A program made the translations under genes and the position numbers. Positions 43,742 through 53,273 of a DNA stretch of 64,000 nucleotides are shown here, in pieces (position 1 is the stretch's first letter; each line of letters starts with the position of its first letter). The notes under the pieces were generated by a model. It ran no database searches. It was not told where the DNA came from and was given only the letters and a program-made list of their open reading frames with translations. The DNA comes from JBBRBB01 sp038206235. GTDB lineage: Bacteria > Bacteroidota > Bacteroidia > Chitinophagales > Chitinophagaceae. Location of the stretch: positions 1 through 64,000 of the forward strand of contig JBBRBB010000015.1 in NCBI GenBank assembly GCA_038206235.1, in the 5' to 3' direction.

Positions 43742-44437
43742 ATGAAAACATTAGGACTTATCGGTGGCACAACCTGGATTTCCACCGTTGTATATTATAA
43801 GCTGATAAACCAGCAAATAAATGAACGTCTCGGCGGTCTTAACTCAGCAAAAATGTTTCTTTACTCATTGAATTTTGAAGAATTTAAACCTTCTGCTGAC
43901 CCTGAAAAATGGAAACAGATTACAAAAACTCTTTCTGATATTTCAAAACGGTTAGAAGTTGCCGGAGCAGAATGTATAGTTATGTGTGCTAATACTCCGC
44001 ACCTTGTTGCAGATACCGTTCAGCAAAGTATTCATATTCCGCTGATACATATTGCTGAAGTTACCGCTAAAGAGGTACGGAAGCAGCTAATAAAAAAAGT
44101 AGGATTGCTTGGAACAAAATTTACAATGGAGCATAATTTTTTCAAAGACAAGCTAACACAGCAACAAATAGAAACGGTTATCCCTGATATTGATGACACG
44201 GAATTTATTCATGATTCAATTTTAAATGAGCTGGGAAAAGAAATCTTTTCAGAAGATACAAAGAAGAGGTATCTCGTTATTATTGATACATTAATTAAAC
44301 AGGGTGCACAGGGAATTATTTTTGGCTGCACAGAAATACCTATGCTTATAAAACAAAGCGATTGCAGTGTTCCCGTTTTTGATACTACGGCAATTCATGC
44401 AAGCGCAGCCGTGGATTTTGCATTAGATAATTCATGA
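43742..44437 (+). CDS. Aspartate/glutamate racemase family protein
   Basis: 231 residues from the ATG at 43742 (in-frame ATG at 43718 less likely, as the family begins at KTLGLIGGTTW). The two catalytic cysteines are present: C82 in MCANTPH and C196 in FGCTEIP. This is the PLP-independent racemase fold acting on aspartate, glutamate or related amino acids. A palindromic repeat (AGACCG- and CGGTCT-type half sites) lies in the 60 bp upstream. Substrate preference is not decidable. Confidence 0.88.
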   Translation: MKTLGLIGGTTWISTVVYYKLINQQINERLGGLNSAKMFLYSLNFEEFKPSADPEKWKQITKTLSDISKRLEVAGAECIVMCANTPHLVADTVQQSIHIPLIHIAEVTAKEVRKQLIKKVGLLGTKFTMEHNFFKDKLTQQQIETVIPDIDDTEFIHDSILNELGKEIFSEDTKKRYLVIIDTLIKQGAQGIIFGCTEIPMLIKQSDCSVPVFDTTAIHASAAVDFALDNS

Positions 44438-44543
44438 AAAAAAATGGATAAATTCAATAAGCTTTATTTTATGAACAATGCGTTTTATACTCTTGTGCAA
44501 GCTGTAAACAAATCCCTGTAATATTATTTTAAATGAAGGCGGG

Positions 44544-44798
44544 TTAAGATACTTTTTTTAAAACCGGCACAGCAAGCATTCCCTCTGCATCACGGGCATC
44601 AATGATTTGCTTTTGTTGGGGATAAGAAAACCGGTATCTTTTTCGTGTAACATTCCCTATTACGGTTAAAGCTGTTTTACCAATATATTCAAAGGCGGGT
44701 GCTGTGAAAGTATTAGTTGCACTCGTTGTCTGTAAGTTGCCCTGTTGTGTATGTGAAGGCTGTGAATATCTCATACGTTTTTTTCCGCAATTGCACAT
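44544..44798 (-). CDS. Small phage-related hypothetical protein
   Basis: 84 residues with an N-terminal CNCGKK motif and a C-terminal domain (GKTALTVIGNVTRKRYRFSYPQQKQIIDARDAEGMLAVPVLKKV). This reads like the small proteins found among phage head and tail genes, where a beta segment G-x-V-T-x-R-x-Y-R-F is followed by a DARD turn and PVLKKV. It is just downstream of a DUF1360-like gene, another phage-cluster companion. No other phage genes remain nearby. Confidence 0.5.
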   Translation of the reverse strand: MCNCGKKRMRYSQPSHTQQGNLQTTSATNTFTAPAFEYIGKTALTVIGNVTRKRYRFSYPQQKQIIDARDAEGMLAVPVLKKVS

Positions 44799-44885
44799 GA
44801 TGTGTAAGTTTGAGATTGATAAAAATATTTATCGCTAAGAAGCTTAATAATTTCTTTAGCGGCAGTACAAAATTAAATAGAACCT

Positions 44886-45254
44886 TCAGTTTAATTTATT
44901 ACTATTTTCTTCATCATTTTTATCGTCTTCAAAATATTGCGGGTTACCCGGCACATTGTTTTTTGCTGATGTTGCCTGCTGCAATAAACAAGCTGCGCCT
45001 GATAAGGCAAGCCAGATAAGTATTTTTTCCAGCCAGTCTCTGCCCAGCCAAAGACCAAAGGGCAGCGCTATCCAAATGCTAACACAATAAAAGCAATCGA
45101 GCAGGCTTCCCAAAAAACCGGCTCCTGCTTTTTTTCTCATAATAAAAATAATGTTGAATGGTCCGTCTTCCCGGCTAAATAAATGAGTGAGACGCCACAC
45201 GGCGAGAATAGATAGTATAAAATACCATTCCATAATTGCTGATATAAAAATCAT
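44886..45254 (-). CDS. DUF1360-like membrane protein
   Basis: 122 residues with two or three hydrophobic segments and the signature AVWRLTHLFSREDGPFNIIF, RKKAGAGFLGSLLDCFYCVSIW and an LLIWLALSGAA-like helix, as in DUF1360. The C-terminal 30 residues are polar and acidic. DUF1360 proteins occur in phages, phage-like particles and sporulating bacteria; the function is unknown. It is followed 87 bp later by the small CNCGKK-motif gene on the same strand. Confidence 0.65.
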   Translation of the reverse strand: MIFISAIMEWYFILSILAVWRLTHLFSREDGPFNIIFIMRKKAGAGFLGSLLDCFYCVSIWIALPFGLWLGRDWLEKILIWLALSGAACLLQQATSAKNNVPGNPQYFEDDKNDEENSNKLN

Positions 45255-45662
45255 AATTTAATAAAATAAACAGGGCAGTTAAAAATCAAAAACGATTCGC
45301 TATGTTTTCATCGCTTCAATTTTTATTTGCCTGCTTTGCTGTACTATTGTTTCAGAAGATTTAAAGATATTAAAAAGAGTAATGGCAATTGTCTCCATCT
45401 CACAAGGCATAGCATTTTTCTGTTTCCCCGTAATACATTTTGTTTATTCGTATAAATCTTTTGTACTTTGGCAACTTGATATAGCCAAATTAAAACATTG
45501 CCTGTAATTGCTAAGTAAAGAACAGAACGTAAAAGGGTGTGACCACCGCCTCGCCTTAGGCAAGGCGGGACAGGCGGACGCGAAGTTCAATTGCGATATT
45601 TAGATGATTACATGCACAGCACCCTGTAGATTATAAAAAATTAAAATAATAAACTACTCCTT
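45255..45662. other. Gene-free stretch with a palindromic repeat
   Basis: 408 bp without a supportable frame. A GC-rich palindromic repeat (GCCTCGCCTTAGGCAAGGCGGG) lies at about 45549-45570, similar to the GCCCCGCC-type palindromes elsewhere in the window (for example 27185). No promoter can be assigned confidently to the following esterase gene. Confidence 0.5.
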
Positions 45663-46394
45663 ATGCAAAGAGAACTCAACTCATGGTACAGCCCTGCATT
45701 AAATGCGGAGATGCCCGTTGTTACTTATGGCAATTTTGGTTTTGCACTTTTACTGGTGCCTACAGCCGCTGCAGATTACCTGGAATATGAACGCTTTCTA
45801 ATGCTCGATGCTTTAGCGCCGCTCATTGATTCGGGTAAGGTAAAAGTGTTTAGCATTAACAGCATTAATAATGAAAGCTGGCTCAATAATCAAATGCTGC
45901 CCGATCATAAAGCCATTCGTCATAACCAGTTTAATGAATATGTTTTTAATGAAGTAGTCCCTTTTATTCGTAATAATACAAGCAGTGATACATTCATCTA
46001 TACATGCGGTGCTTCGTTTGGTGCACTCCATGCCATGAATTTATTTTTAAAAAAACCTGACCTCATCAACGGAGCAATAAGTATGAGTGGTGTTTATGAC
46101 CTTACAGAATATAGTAAAGGATTTTGGGACGACCAGGTATATTTCAACAGTCCTATTCACTACATCCCCAACTTGAGCGATAGCTGGTATCTCGACAGAA
46201 TAAAAGCAAGTCATCACATACACATTTACACAGGAGGCGGCAGCTACGAAGACCCGGATGCAAGCAAAAGATTTTCCCAGGTTTTGTGGGATAAAGGTAT
46301 ATGGAATGACCTGGATATTTGGGGTGCCGATATAAACCATGACTGGCCTACCTGGCGTGCCATGCTGCCTTATATTTTGGATACGAAATTTTAA
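45663..46394 (+). CDS. Esterase-family alpha/beta hydrolase
   Basis: 243 residues, no signal peptide. The nucleophile elbow GASFG lies near residue 121, with late Asp and a C-terminal His in GADINHDWPTW near 223-228. The overall pattern (LNSWYSPALNAEMPVVTYG at the start, SGVYDLTEY after the elbow) matches the esterase D / putative esterase family, which cleaves short acyl or thioesters. It is monocistronic; the substrate is unknown. Confidence 0.82.
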   Translation: MQRELNSWYSPALNAEMPVVTYGNFGFALLLVPTAAADYLEYERFLMLDALAPLIDSGKVKVFSINSINNESWLNNQMLPDHKAIRHNQFNEYVFNEVVPFIRNNTSSDTFIYTCGASFGALHAMNLFLKKPDLINGAISMSGVYDLTEYSKGFWDDQVYFNSPIHYIPNLSDSWYLDRIKASHHIHIYTGGGSYEDPDASKRFSQVLWDKGIWNDLDIWGADINHDWPTWRAMLPYILDTKF

Positions 46395-46599
46395 ATATTT
46401 TTTTAACACATAGGCACAATAGAAATCATAGATTTCACATAGACTTTATTCTATGTGGCTTTTACTTTGTGCCCTATGTGTCTATGTGGCGATTCCCGGT
46501 TTTACTTTTTTTTACAATCTCAATTTGTAACCGCTGTGTTATATTGAAGTAATTTGCTTCGGTTATTGAGCTTCAAAAAAATTATTCAATTCCCAATCT

Positions 46600-49086
46600 G
46601 TGAAACTGATTAAACAACTCGGCACACTTTACCGCACAAATAAATTGGTGAGAATATTTATTTATGCCGGCCTTATACTTATAAGCCTTTACCTGCTTCT
46701 CTTAATTATTGTAAGCATTTACATCAATGCAAATAAGGCAAAGTTTATTACTCAGGTAAATGAGCAAATAAAAAATAATATACAGGGTAATGTAACAATA
46801 AAAAATGCAGACATAGCGGTATGGCGTTCATTTCCAAGAATCGCAGTGGTATTGCAAAACATCAGCATTACAGATTCTGTATACCATATCCCTTTTTTGC
46901 AGATGAAGCAGGTAGATGTAAGATTTGGTTTACTTAATATAATTGGAAAAAAAATCAGAATAGGTTCGGTAAGATTAAAAGATGGACAAATACATATTTT
47001 TACTGACGCTGCAGGTTACAACAATACCTATGTTGTAAAAGGTAAACCCAAACCCGTACAAGATACCCTTAACAAAAAATCTTTATTTATAAAAAATCTT
47101 GAATTAGAAAATGTAAAAGTTGTAAGTGAGCATCGCCAGCGCCATAAAAGGTTTGAAATTAAAATTCGTGATTTAAATGCTGATATTCAACAAAAGGATT
47201 CGGTTTACATTTTTAAAATAAAAGAGAACTGTTTTATAAAAGGCCTGGGTTTTAATCTTGAAAAAGGAAGCTATTTAAATAACCAAACATTAGAAGCAAC
47301 ATGGCGTGTGCTTTACAATATGGCTGACCGCTCTATTTCTTTTGATGATACAAAAGTTCAAATGAATGAACATCTCTTTAGCATAAAAGGAAGCTTCTGG
47401 TTAAAAGACCCTACCCATTTCAGCCTGCATGTGAATACAAAAAATTTATCGTATAAGCAGGCCTTGCAGTTAATGCCTCAAAATGTGCAGGGCAAGCTTA
47501 GCAATATTCAATTATCAAAGCCTGTAAATATAGTAGCCGATGTTGCAGGTCCTATGGGCTATAAAACAATACCCGCAGTAAATGTTCAGTGGTCAACATC
47601 GCTTACCGAGCTTGCTACACCCGTTACTACACTCGATAGCTGCAGCTTTAGCGGAAGCTTTACGAATCAGAAAGAAAAAAAACTTCCGGTATCGAATGAA
47701 AACTCATCGGTTGTATTAAATAGTTTTATCGGCACCTGGGGAGATATTGCACTTACAGGAGAAAATATTATCGTTACCAATCTCACTAATCCTCTTATAC
47801 AATTTCAATTACAGTCGCAATGTACATTTCAGCAATTAGACGATAAGCTGGCCTTAAAAACCATTCATTTTCTCGATGGCAAGGCGCAGCTTTTACTGCA
47901 ATACAATGGGGCGTTGATACCTGACCCTGCATTATTAAACAAGCTGGAGGTTGACCTGAAAATGCAAAATGGAACCGTGGAGTACGAGCCGCGAAGCCTT
48001 GTATTTACCAATTGCAATGGTGAAATTGTTTTCTCTGAAAATAAGCTGCTGGCAAATAACCTGCAGTGCGATGTAAAGAAAAATCATTTTGTAGTAAACA
48101 TCGAGGGGAATGATTTAAGCAAGCTCTCAAGCTCTGTTTCTGGCAAGGCTGATATTGTATGTTCTGTATTTACACCTTCGCTTAATTTAGCCGATTTCAC
48201 CGGTGTATTTTCTTCAAAGAAATATGTGAAACGAAAATCCGATAATAAGCAATTTGCTTCGTCCGCATTTCAGATAGATAAAATTTTAGCACAGGGAAGC
48301 CTGCAGTTAAATCTAAAAGCCAATCAAATTCAATTGAATAAATTTGATGCACGCAATGCACAGGCGCAATTATTATTCGAGGAAAATAGCTGGCAAATTC
48401 AGCAGGCATTTTTGCAGCATGCAAACGGAAGCATGAATGTGTCTGCAAAAATTCTTGAAACCAGCGCCGACTATCGCGATGCCACTGTAAAGGCTGATAT
48501 AAAAAATATAGATGCAAGAAAATTCTTTTATGCATTCAATAATTTCGGGCAGCGCGGTATTGAATACCAGAATTTACAGGGCATTGTAAACTCAAATGCA
48601 AATATTGCTGTAAAGATTAGCAGTAAAGGAAGCGTGTTGCCCGGCACCATGCAGGGCACGGTTGATTTTTCGCTTAAAAACGGTGCACTCATAAATTTTG
48701 AGCCTATACAAAAAATAAAAAAATATGCTTTTAAAAATAAAGACCTTACCCGCGTTGAATTCGCTGAACTAAAAGACCGGTTCGACATAAATGGATACGA
48801 TATTACAATAAACAGAATGGAAATTCAATCATCTGTTCTCACGCTGTACGTTGAGGGCGTTTACAGCTTAAAAAACAACACAGACATAAGCATACAGGTA
48901 CCGCTTAGCAATATGCAAAAAAAAGAGGAAGACTTTAAGCCTGCGAATGCAGGCGTAAACGCAAGAGCAGGTCCCAGCATTTATTTAAGAGCAAGACCAG
49001 ATAAGAATGGAGATATAAAAATCGGGCTTGACCTTTTTAAAAAATTTAAAAAAGAAAAATCTGGTAAATCGGAAAAAAACAAATAA
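46600..49086 (+). CDS. AsmA-family envelope protein
   Basis: 828 residues starting with GTG. It has a short cytoplasmic N-terminus, one membrane helix (about 17-40), then a long beta-rich periplasmic region with AsmA hallmarks: VNEQIKNNIQGNVTIKNADIAVWRSFP at about 50-76, LQMKQVDVRFGLLN, and a C-terminal AsmA_2-like region (FSLKNGALINFEPI, then VEFAELKDRFDI). The end is a basic KKFKKEKSGKSEKNK tail. Related proteins are thought to help lipid transfer or outer-membrane assembly. It stands alone. Confidence 0.85.
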   Translation: MKLIKQLGTLYRTNKLVRIFIYAGLILISLYLLLLIIVSIYINANKAKFITQVNEQIKNNIQGNVTIKNADIAVWRSFPRIAVVLQNISITDSVYHIPFLQMKQVDVRFGLLNIIGKKIRIGSVRLKDGQIHIFTDAAGYNNTYVVKGKPKPVQDTLNKKSLFIKNLELENVKVVSEHRQRHKRFEIKIRDLNADIQQKDSVYIFKIKENCFIKGLGFNLEKGSYLNNQTLEATWRVLYNMADRSISFDDTKVQMNEHLFSIKGSFWLKDPTHFSLHVNTKNLSYKQALQLMPQNVQGKLSNIQLSKPVNIVADVAGPMGYKTIPAVNVQWSTSLTELATPVTTLDSCSFSGSFTNQKEKKLPVSNENSSVVLNSFIGTWGDIALTGENIIVTNLTNPLIQFQLQSQCTFQQLDDKLALKTIHFLDGKAQLLLQYNGALIPDPALLNKLEVDLKMQNGTVEYEPRSLVFTNCNGEIVFSENKLLANNLQCDVKKNHFVVNIEGNDLSKLSSSVSGKADIVCSVFTPSLNLADFTGVFSSKKYVKRKSDNKQFASSAFQIDKILAQGSLQLNLKANQIQLNKFDARNAQAQLLFEENSWQIQQAFLQHANGSMNVSAKILETSADYRDATVKADIKNIDARKFFYAFNNFGQRGIEYQNLQGIVNSNANIAVKISSKGSVLPGTMQGTVDFSLKNGALINFEPIQKIKKYAFKNKDLTRVEFAELKDRFDINGYDITINRMEIQSSVLTLYVEGVYSLKNNTDISIQVPLSNMQKKEEDFKPANAGVNARAGPSIYLRARPDKNGDIKIGLDLFKKFKKEKSGKSEKNK

Positions 49087-49152
49087 TGAAACGACGGTCT
49101 GACTTCCGCCTTGCGGAACAGGCTGTCCCGGGTCTGACCATAATTCACAATA

Positions 49153-49181
49153 CGGTCAGACGGCTTCAAGCCGTCTGACCG
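49153..49181. repeat. Perfect 12-bp palindrome after the AsmA gene
   Basis: CGGTCAGACGGC-TTCAA-GCCGTCTGACCG. It is similar to half-sites at 49094-49140 and to sequence upstream of the racemase gene (about 43680-43710, GCCGTCAGACCG), so it looks like a dispersed palindromic repeat family in this genome. Confidence 0.8.
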
Positions 49182-49359
49182 ATAAGGCTTTGTGCCTATG
49201 TCACAACTTTTTGCTGAATGTATAATTGTGCATGCTGCAATTTTATTCCCGTCATTTTAAATTCTAATCTTCATAACTTCATCTTTTGCCACTTGGTCTC
49301 ACCATCCCGGGTCTGGCCATGCTTGACAATATTTCATTTCATAATTTATTAATTGTTGT

Positions 49360-50397
49360 ATGAAAAATTTATCAATCATTCTTATTATTTTATCTATTGC
49401 TTCATGTAAGCCCTCTCCTGAAACAGAAACATCCATCACTTTAAAAGATTATTTTGCCCGCACAGATTCGGGTGTGCAAACAGCGGGTATAAAAATGATT
49501 CCTATTCAAACGCCGCTTGGCAATTTTAAAGTATGGACAAAAACTATTGGCAATAATCCGCGAATAAAAGTGTTGCTTTTGCATGGCGGCCCTGCAGCCA
49601 CGCATGAATACATGGAATGCTTTGAAAGTTTTTTCCCCCGTGAAGGTTTTGAGATGATTGAATACGACCAGCTCGGTTCTTATTATTCTGACCAGCCCAA
49701 AGACAGCAGCTTGTGGACAACAGAACGCTTTGCAAAAGAAGTGGAACAAGTACGCAAAGCGCTTGGCTTGAATAAAGATAATTTTTATCTCCTCGGCAAT
49801 TCATGGGGCGGAATTCTTGCAATGGAGTATGCATTAAAATACCAGGACAACCTGAAAGGATTAATTATTTGTGATATGATGGCAAGCGCTCCTGATTACG
49901 GCAAGTATGCAGAAAATGTGCTCGCAAAACAAATGGACCCTAAAGTGCTTGATACCATTCGTGCCCTTGAAGCGAGAGGTGATTTTAATAATCCTAAATA
50001 TATGGAATTGCTGATACCCAATTTTTATCATCAGCATATATGCCGCCTCGACGAATGGCCTGAACCCGTTAATCGTTCCTTTAATCATTTGAATGCGGAG
50101 ATTTATACCATGATGCAAGGCCCCAGCGAGTTTGGTGTTGGAGGAAGACTTGCTAACTGGGATATAAAAGCAAGATTGCCTGAAATAAAAGTGCCCACAC
50201 TAACTGTTGGAGCCAAATTCGATACCATGGATCCTGAGCATATGAAATGGATTAGCACACAGGTGCAACAAGGCCGGTATCTTTACTGCCCAAATGGAAG
50301 TCATCTATGCATGTGGGATGATCAGCCTCATTTTTTTCCCGGCGTAATTCAATTTATTAAAGACGTTGACGAAGGAAATTTTAAGGGAGAGAAATAA
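49360..50397 (+). CDS. Proline iminopeptidase-like alpha/beta hydrolase, lipoprotein
   Basis: 345 residues with a lipoprotein signal (SIASC, lipid-modified Cys at 16). The alpha/beta hydrolase core has LLLHGGPAATHEY (oxyanion HGGP motif typical of proline iminopeptidases), the nucleophile GNSWGG near 147, and a late His in GSHLCMW near 312. It probably removes N-terminal residues, or acts as an epoxide hydrolase-like enzyme, in the envelope. Its last 70 codons exist again at 52869-53078 as part of a segmental duplication. Confidence 0.88.
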   Translation: MKNLSIILIILSIASCKPSPETETSITLKDYFARTDSGVQTAGIKMIPIQTPLGNFKVWTKTIGNNPRIKVLLLHGGPAATHEYMECFESFFPREGFEMIEYDQLGSYYSDQPKDSSLWTTERFAKEVEQVRKALGLNKDNFYLLGNSWGGILAMEYALKYQDNLKGLIICDMMASAPDYGKYAENVLAKQMDPKVLDTIRALEARGDFNNPKYMELLIPNFYHQHICRLDEWPEPVNRSFNHLNAEIYTMMQGPSEFGVGGRLANWDIKARLPEIKVPTLTVGAKFDTMDPEHMKWISTQVQQGRYLYCPNGSHLCMWDDQPHFFPGVIQFIKDVDEGNFKGEK

Positions 50398-50540
50398 TCT
50401 ATCGTCAAATTATTTCAAGATGCTAAAGCAAAGATGACTTTGGGAAATACTTATAAAAAGCATGAACAATATAGCATGTTACGAACTATTATGAAGTATG
50501 GCTTTGTTTGATAGTACAATGCTTACAACATCAAACAAAA

Positions 50541-50576
50541 AATAAAGCCCCGAATATTTTCGGGGCTTTATTTTTC
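50541..50576. terminator. Bidirectional terminator between convergent genes
   Basis: AATAAAGCCCCGAA (50541-50554) pairs with TTCGGGGCTTTATT (50559-50572) as a perfect 14-bp stem with a TATT loop, with A-rich and T-rich flanks on both sides. It serves both the hydrolase gene and the opposing type IX cargo gene. A second copy lies at 53225. Confidence 0.92.
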
Positions 50577-50592
50577 TCAGGATACTGATGTA

Positions 50593-52449
50593 TTACTTTA
50601 GAACTACGAATTTGGCCGAGCCTGTTATCTCACCGGAAGAAATCACCTGAAGTAAATAGGTTCCATTCTTCAGGCTGCTTATATCAATCCTTTGATTGCC
50701 CGAAGTATTGATCTTAATATCCTTGCTTATAAACAACTGTCCTGTTGCATCAGAAATATTAATTTTTGCATTCCTAAATACAACTTGTGATAATTGTACA
50801 TCAAGGAAGTTGTTTGCAGGATTTGGAGATAGCTTCATTACAGAGGCTGCGCTATTTCCTTTTACACTTGCCATGCTCTCTTCGGCAGCATTAGAATTTT
50901 TGAAGAGTGAGTAAGAATTTTGCTGGCAATTGCCGAGCGAACCTCCCTTCCTTAAAATGGCTGCTACCTTATCTTGTTCCACACATTTGCCGATAGCATT
51001 TTCATTTGTGCCGCCGCATACCTGTACTTTATCATTTGTGCTTCCGCAGCGTACATCCACTACATAAATTGTAACAGCAGCAATAATGTAATGCCCGTCT
51101 ACTAAGTTTGTAGTTTTTACAAAGTAACGTGTTGTTTTGTTGGGGCTCACCACCCGTGATTGCTCTTTGCTTCCGTTGCTCCATAAATACTTATATCCTT
51201 TTGAACCCTCTCCGGTAACCATAGCGGTAAGCTTTACTGCTTGTGGGCCGTAACCCTTATATATTGTATAGGGCAACTGACCCTTAACGGTTTCTTTGGG
51301 CGTTGCTTTAATATACGATGTAAGGTTAGTGCAATTAGATTTACTTACAACAATTGTTGCACTTGTGGTGGCAGATTTATTTGTAAGATCCGTAGCTTTG
51401 AATTGCGTAATATATGTTCCCACATCAGTAATCGCAGGAGTCCATTCGAATTGTGTTGAAACAGGATTGCCGCTCACTGGTAAAACAGGGTTAGTAGTGG
51501 CTCCTATAGGTATTCCTGCTGCGGTTAAAGTTACATCATCGCCAGGATCATTATCCTGTGCTTTCACCATAAAAGTCAACAGGTTACCGGTAATTACAGA
51601 TAACATAGCTCCATCAGCAGGTGTTACGCTATAATCAAAATAGGGAGGCGTGCCCACATTTGTATCAATGCGAATGATAAAATCAACTCCAATTTCACTG
51701 ACACCATCGCCAATAATGATTTGAGTTGTATATAAATTGCCGGCATTTAAACCTACAGTTGAAAAGTGCACTACTCCTGTAGAATTTACACTGAGCCCGG
51801 TTGGTTGAACATAAAAATTACCTACACCGGCTGCTTCGTCTGCTGTGGCAAGCCGAAAACTTAATGGCTGGCCTTCAGGATCACTGGCGGGTACTGGAAA
51901 AGATGCGGAGGCATTTCCCTGTTCAAGATCAATGATAGGACTAATTGTGCTAACGGGTGAATTATTGCCGCTTCCTGCATTTACAACAGTTTGAACCCTA
52001 AAGTATCCATCAGGATTATTTTGCAAAGTGCTTATTCTGGCCAAATCCTCAAAATAGGTAATATAATTGCCTGAAGAAGCATACGTATGCGTAATAGTAA
52101 CTGTACCATAAAAATAATCTTCATCCGGATTAACCGAGGTTACAGTGAGAATAATATCAATACTTGATCCATCTCCAAAGTAAAGAGGGATCGGATGTCC
52201 ATTTGTAGTAATAGCAACAGAAGATCCAACGGCCGGATCTCCAAAAAAAGACCATCGCCAGCCTTGCGAGAGGTTGAAGACGACTGTATTTCCAACTGTG
52301 TTAGTCCACGAAATATTTCCGTACCGGAAATGGGTTGCAAAAACCGAAGTAACAGAGAGAAGTAAAACTGTTGCGGTTACAGCAATTTTTTTAAATTTTG
52401 AAAAGGCTGAGTGCCTAAAGCCCTTGAGTGAGTTAAACAAGGTAAACAT
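50593..52449 (-). CDS. Secreted protein with type IX sorting domain (copy A)
   Basis: 618 residues with a signal peptide (about 20-39, ending VFATHF). The N-terminal half is an extracellular beta domain (THFRYGNISWTNTVGN), followed by cadherin-like repeats (PVPASDPEGQPLSFRLATADE, AQDNDPGDDVTLTAAG). Residues about 385-530 are a module with PYTIYKGYGPQAVKL and YLWSNGSKEQSRVVSPN. The C-terminus is a type A sorting domain (LSPNPANNFLDVQL, ending AKFVVLK). The last 230 residues are nearly identical to the second cargo protein at 53274. It is probably secreted and attached to the outer membrane. Confidence 0.88.
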   Translation of the reverse strand: MFTLFNSLKGFRHSAFSKFKKIAVTATVLLLSVTSVFATHFRYGNISWTNTVGNTVVFNLSQGWRWSFFGDPAVGSSVAITTNGHPIPLYFGDGSSIDIILTVTSVNPDEDYFYGTVTITHTYASSGNYITYFEDLARISTLQNNPDGYFRVQTVVNAGSGNNSPVSTISPIIDLEQGNASASFPVPASDPEGQPLSFRLATADEAAGVGNFYVQPTGLSVNSTGVVHFSTVGLNAGNLYTTQIIIGDGVSEIGVDFIIRIDTNVGTPPYFDYSVTPADGAMLSVITGNLLTFMVKAQDNDPGDDVTLTAAGIPIGATTNPVLPVSGNPVSTQFEWTPAITDVGTYITQFKATDLTNKSATTSATIVVSKSNCTNLTSYIKATPKETVKGQLPYTIYKGYGPQAVKLTAMVTGEGSKGYKYLWSNGSKEQSRVVSPNKTTRYFVKTTNLVDGHYIIAAVTIYVVDVRCGSTNDKVQVCGGTNENAIGKCVEQDKVAAILRKGGSLGNCQQNSYSLFKNSNAAEESMASVKGNSAASVMKLSPNPANNFLDVQLSQVVFRNAKINISDATGQLFISKDIKINTSGNQRIDISSLKNGTYLLQVISSGEITGSAKFVVLK

Positions 52450-52868
52450 AATTTGAAATTTTTAGGTTAAAAAATAGAGAGACTATCAAAAGAATTGTTG
52501 ATTGGGAGGTACAGACATATCAGGTAATTGTTTTGCTGAGCGTAAGTAATATTAGCCATTAACATACAAAAGAAAGCTAACATACCCCCCGCATCTTTTT
52601 CATGACAAAAAAGTTTTAAGTTAAATAATTTGATTACAGGGTATTAAGCATTGATTAGAATGGTTTCTTTTAAAGGATTGGATTAAAAAGGTAGCGACTT
52701 AAAAACAATTGTTGCTCTTGGCAAAAAATTAAAACAATAGTTTGAAATGATACAAATAAAACTGCTGGTTCACAGGGGATATTGGGTTTGGTTGATTATA
52801 CGTAAATGTAATAGTGTAATTTACAAATTCCAAATTTTATTGAAATATTTTTAAAAATCTCTAACATT
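52450..52868. other. Duplicated upstream region of the cargo genes
   Basis: 419 bp without a gene. Its right-hand part (about 52650-52860: GATTGGATTAAAAAGGT, GACTTAAAA, GGGGATATTGGGTTT, AATTCCAAATTTT) recurs at about 55785-55975 upstream of the exported-protein gene. It is the promoter/leader side of the duplicated unit, ending abruptly at the hydrolase fragment at 52869. Confidence 0.7.
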
Positions 52869-53078
52869 AAAGTTCCAACACTTACCGGTGGCGCCAAATT
52901 CGATACCATGGATCCTGAACACATGAAATGGATGAGCACACAGGTGCAACAAGGTCGCTATCTTTATTGTTCCGATGGAAGCCATCTATGCATGTGGGAT
53001 GACCAGCCTCATTTTTTTCCCGGCGTAATCCAATTTATCAGAGATGTTGATGAGGGAAATTTTAAGGGAGAGAAATAA
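52869..53078 (+). pseudogene. 3' fragment of the proline iminopeptidase-like gene
   Basis: 70 codons (from KVPTLTGGAKFDTMDPEHMK through GSHLCMWDDQPHFFPG to DEGNFKGEK and stop) almost identical to the end of the gene at 49360-50397, starting in mid-domain with no start codon. The sequence after it, including the terminator at 53225, is also a copy of 50398-50592. It is the left edge of the second duplication copy. Confidence 0.92.
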
Positions 53079-53224
53079 TCTATCGTCAAATTATTTCAAG
53101 ATGCTAAAAGCAAAGATGACTTTGGGAAATACTTATAAAAAGCATGAACAATATAGCATGTTACGAACTATATGAAGTATGGCTTTGTTTGATAGTACAA
53201 TGCTAACAACATCAAACAAAAAAC

Positions 53225-53256
53225 AAAGCCCCGAATATTTTCGGGGCTTTATTTTT
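53225..53256. terminator. Second copy of the bidirectional terminator
   Basis: AAAGCCCCGAA (53225-53235) and TTCGGGGCTTT (53240-53250) with a TATT loop and T-run. It is nearly identical to the terminator at 50541 and was carried along in the duplication. It now terminates the cargo gene B. Confidence 0.9.
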
Positions 53257-53273
53257 TTCAGGATACTTATGTA

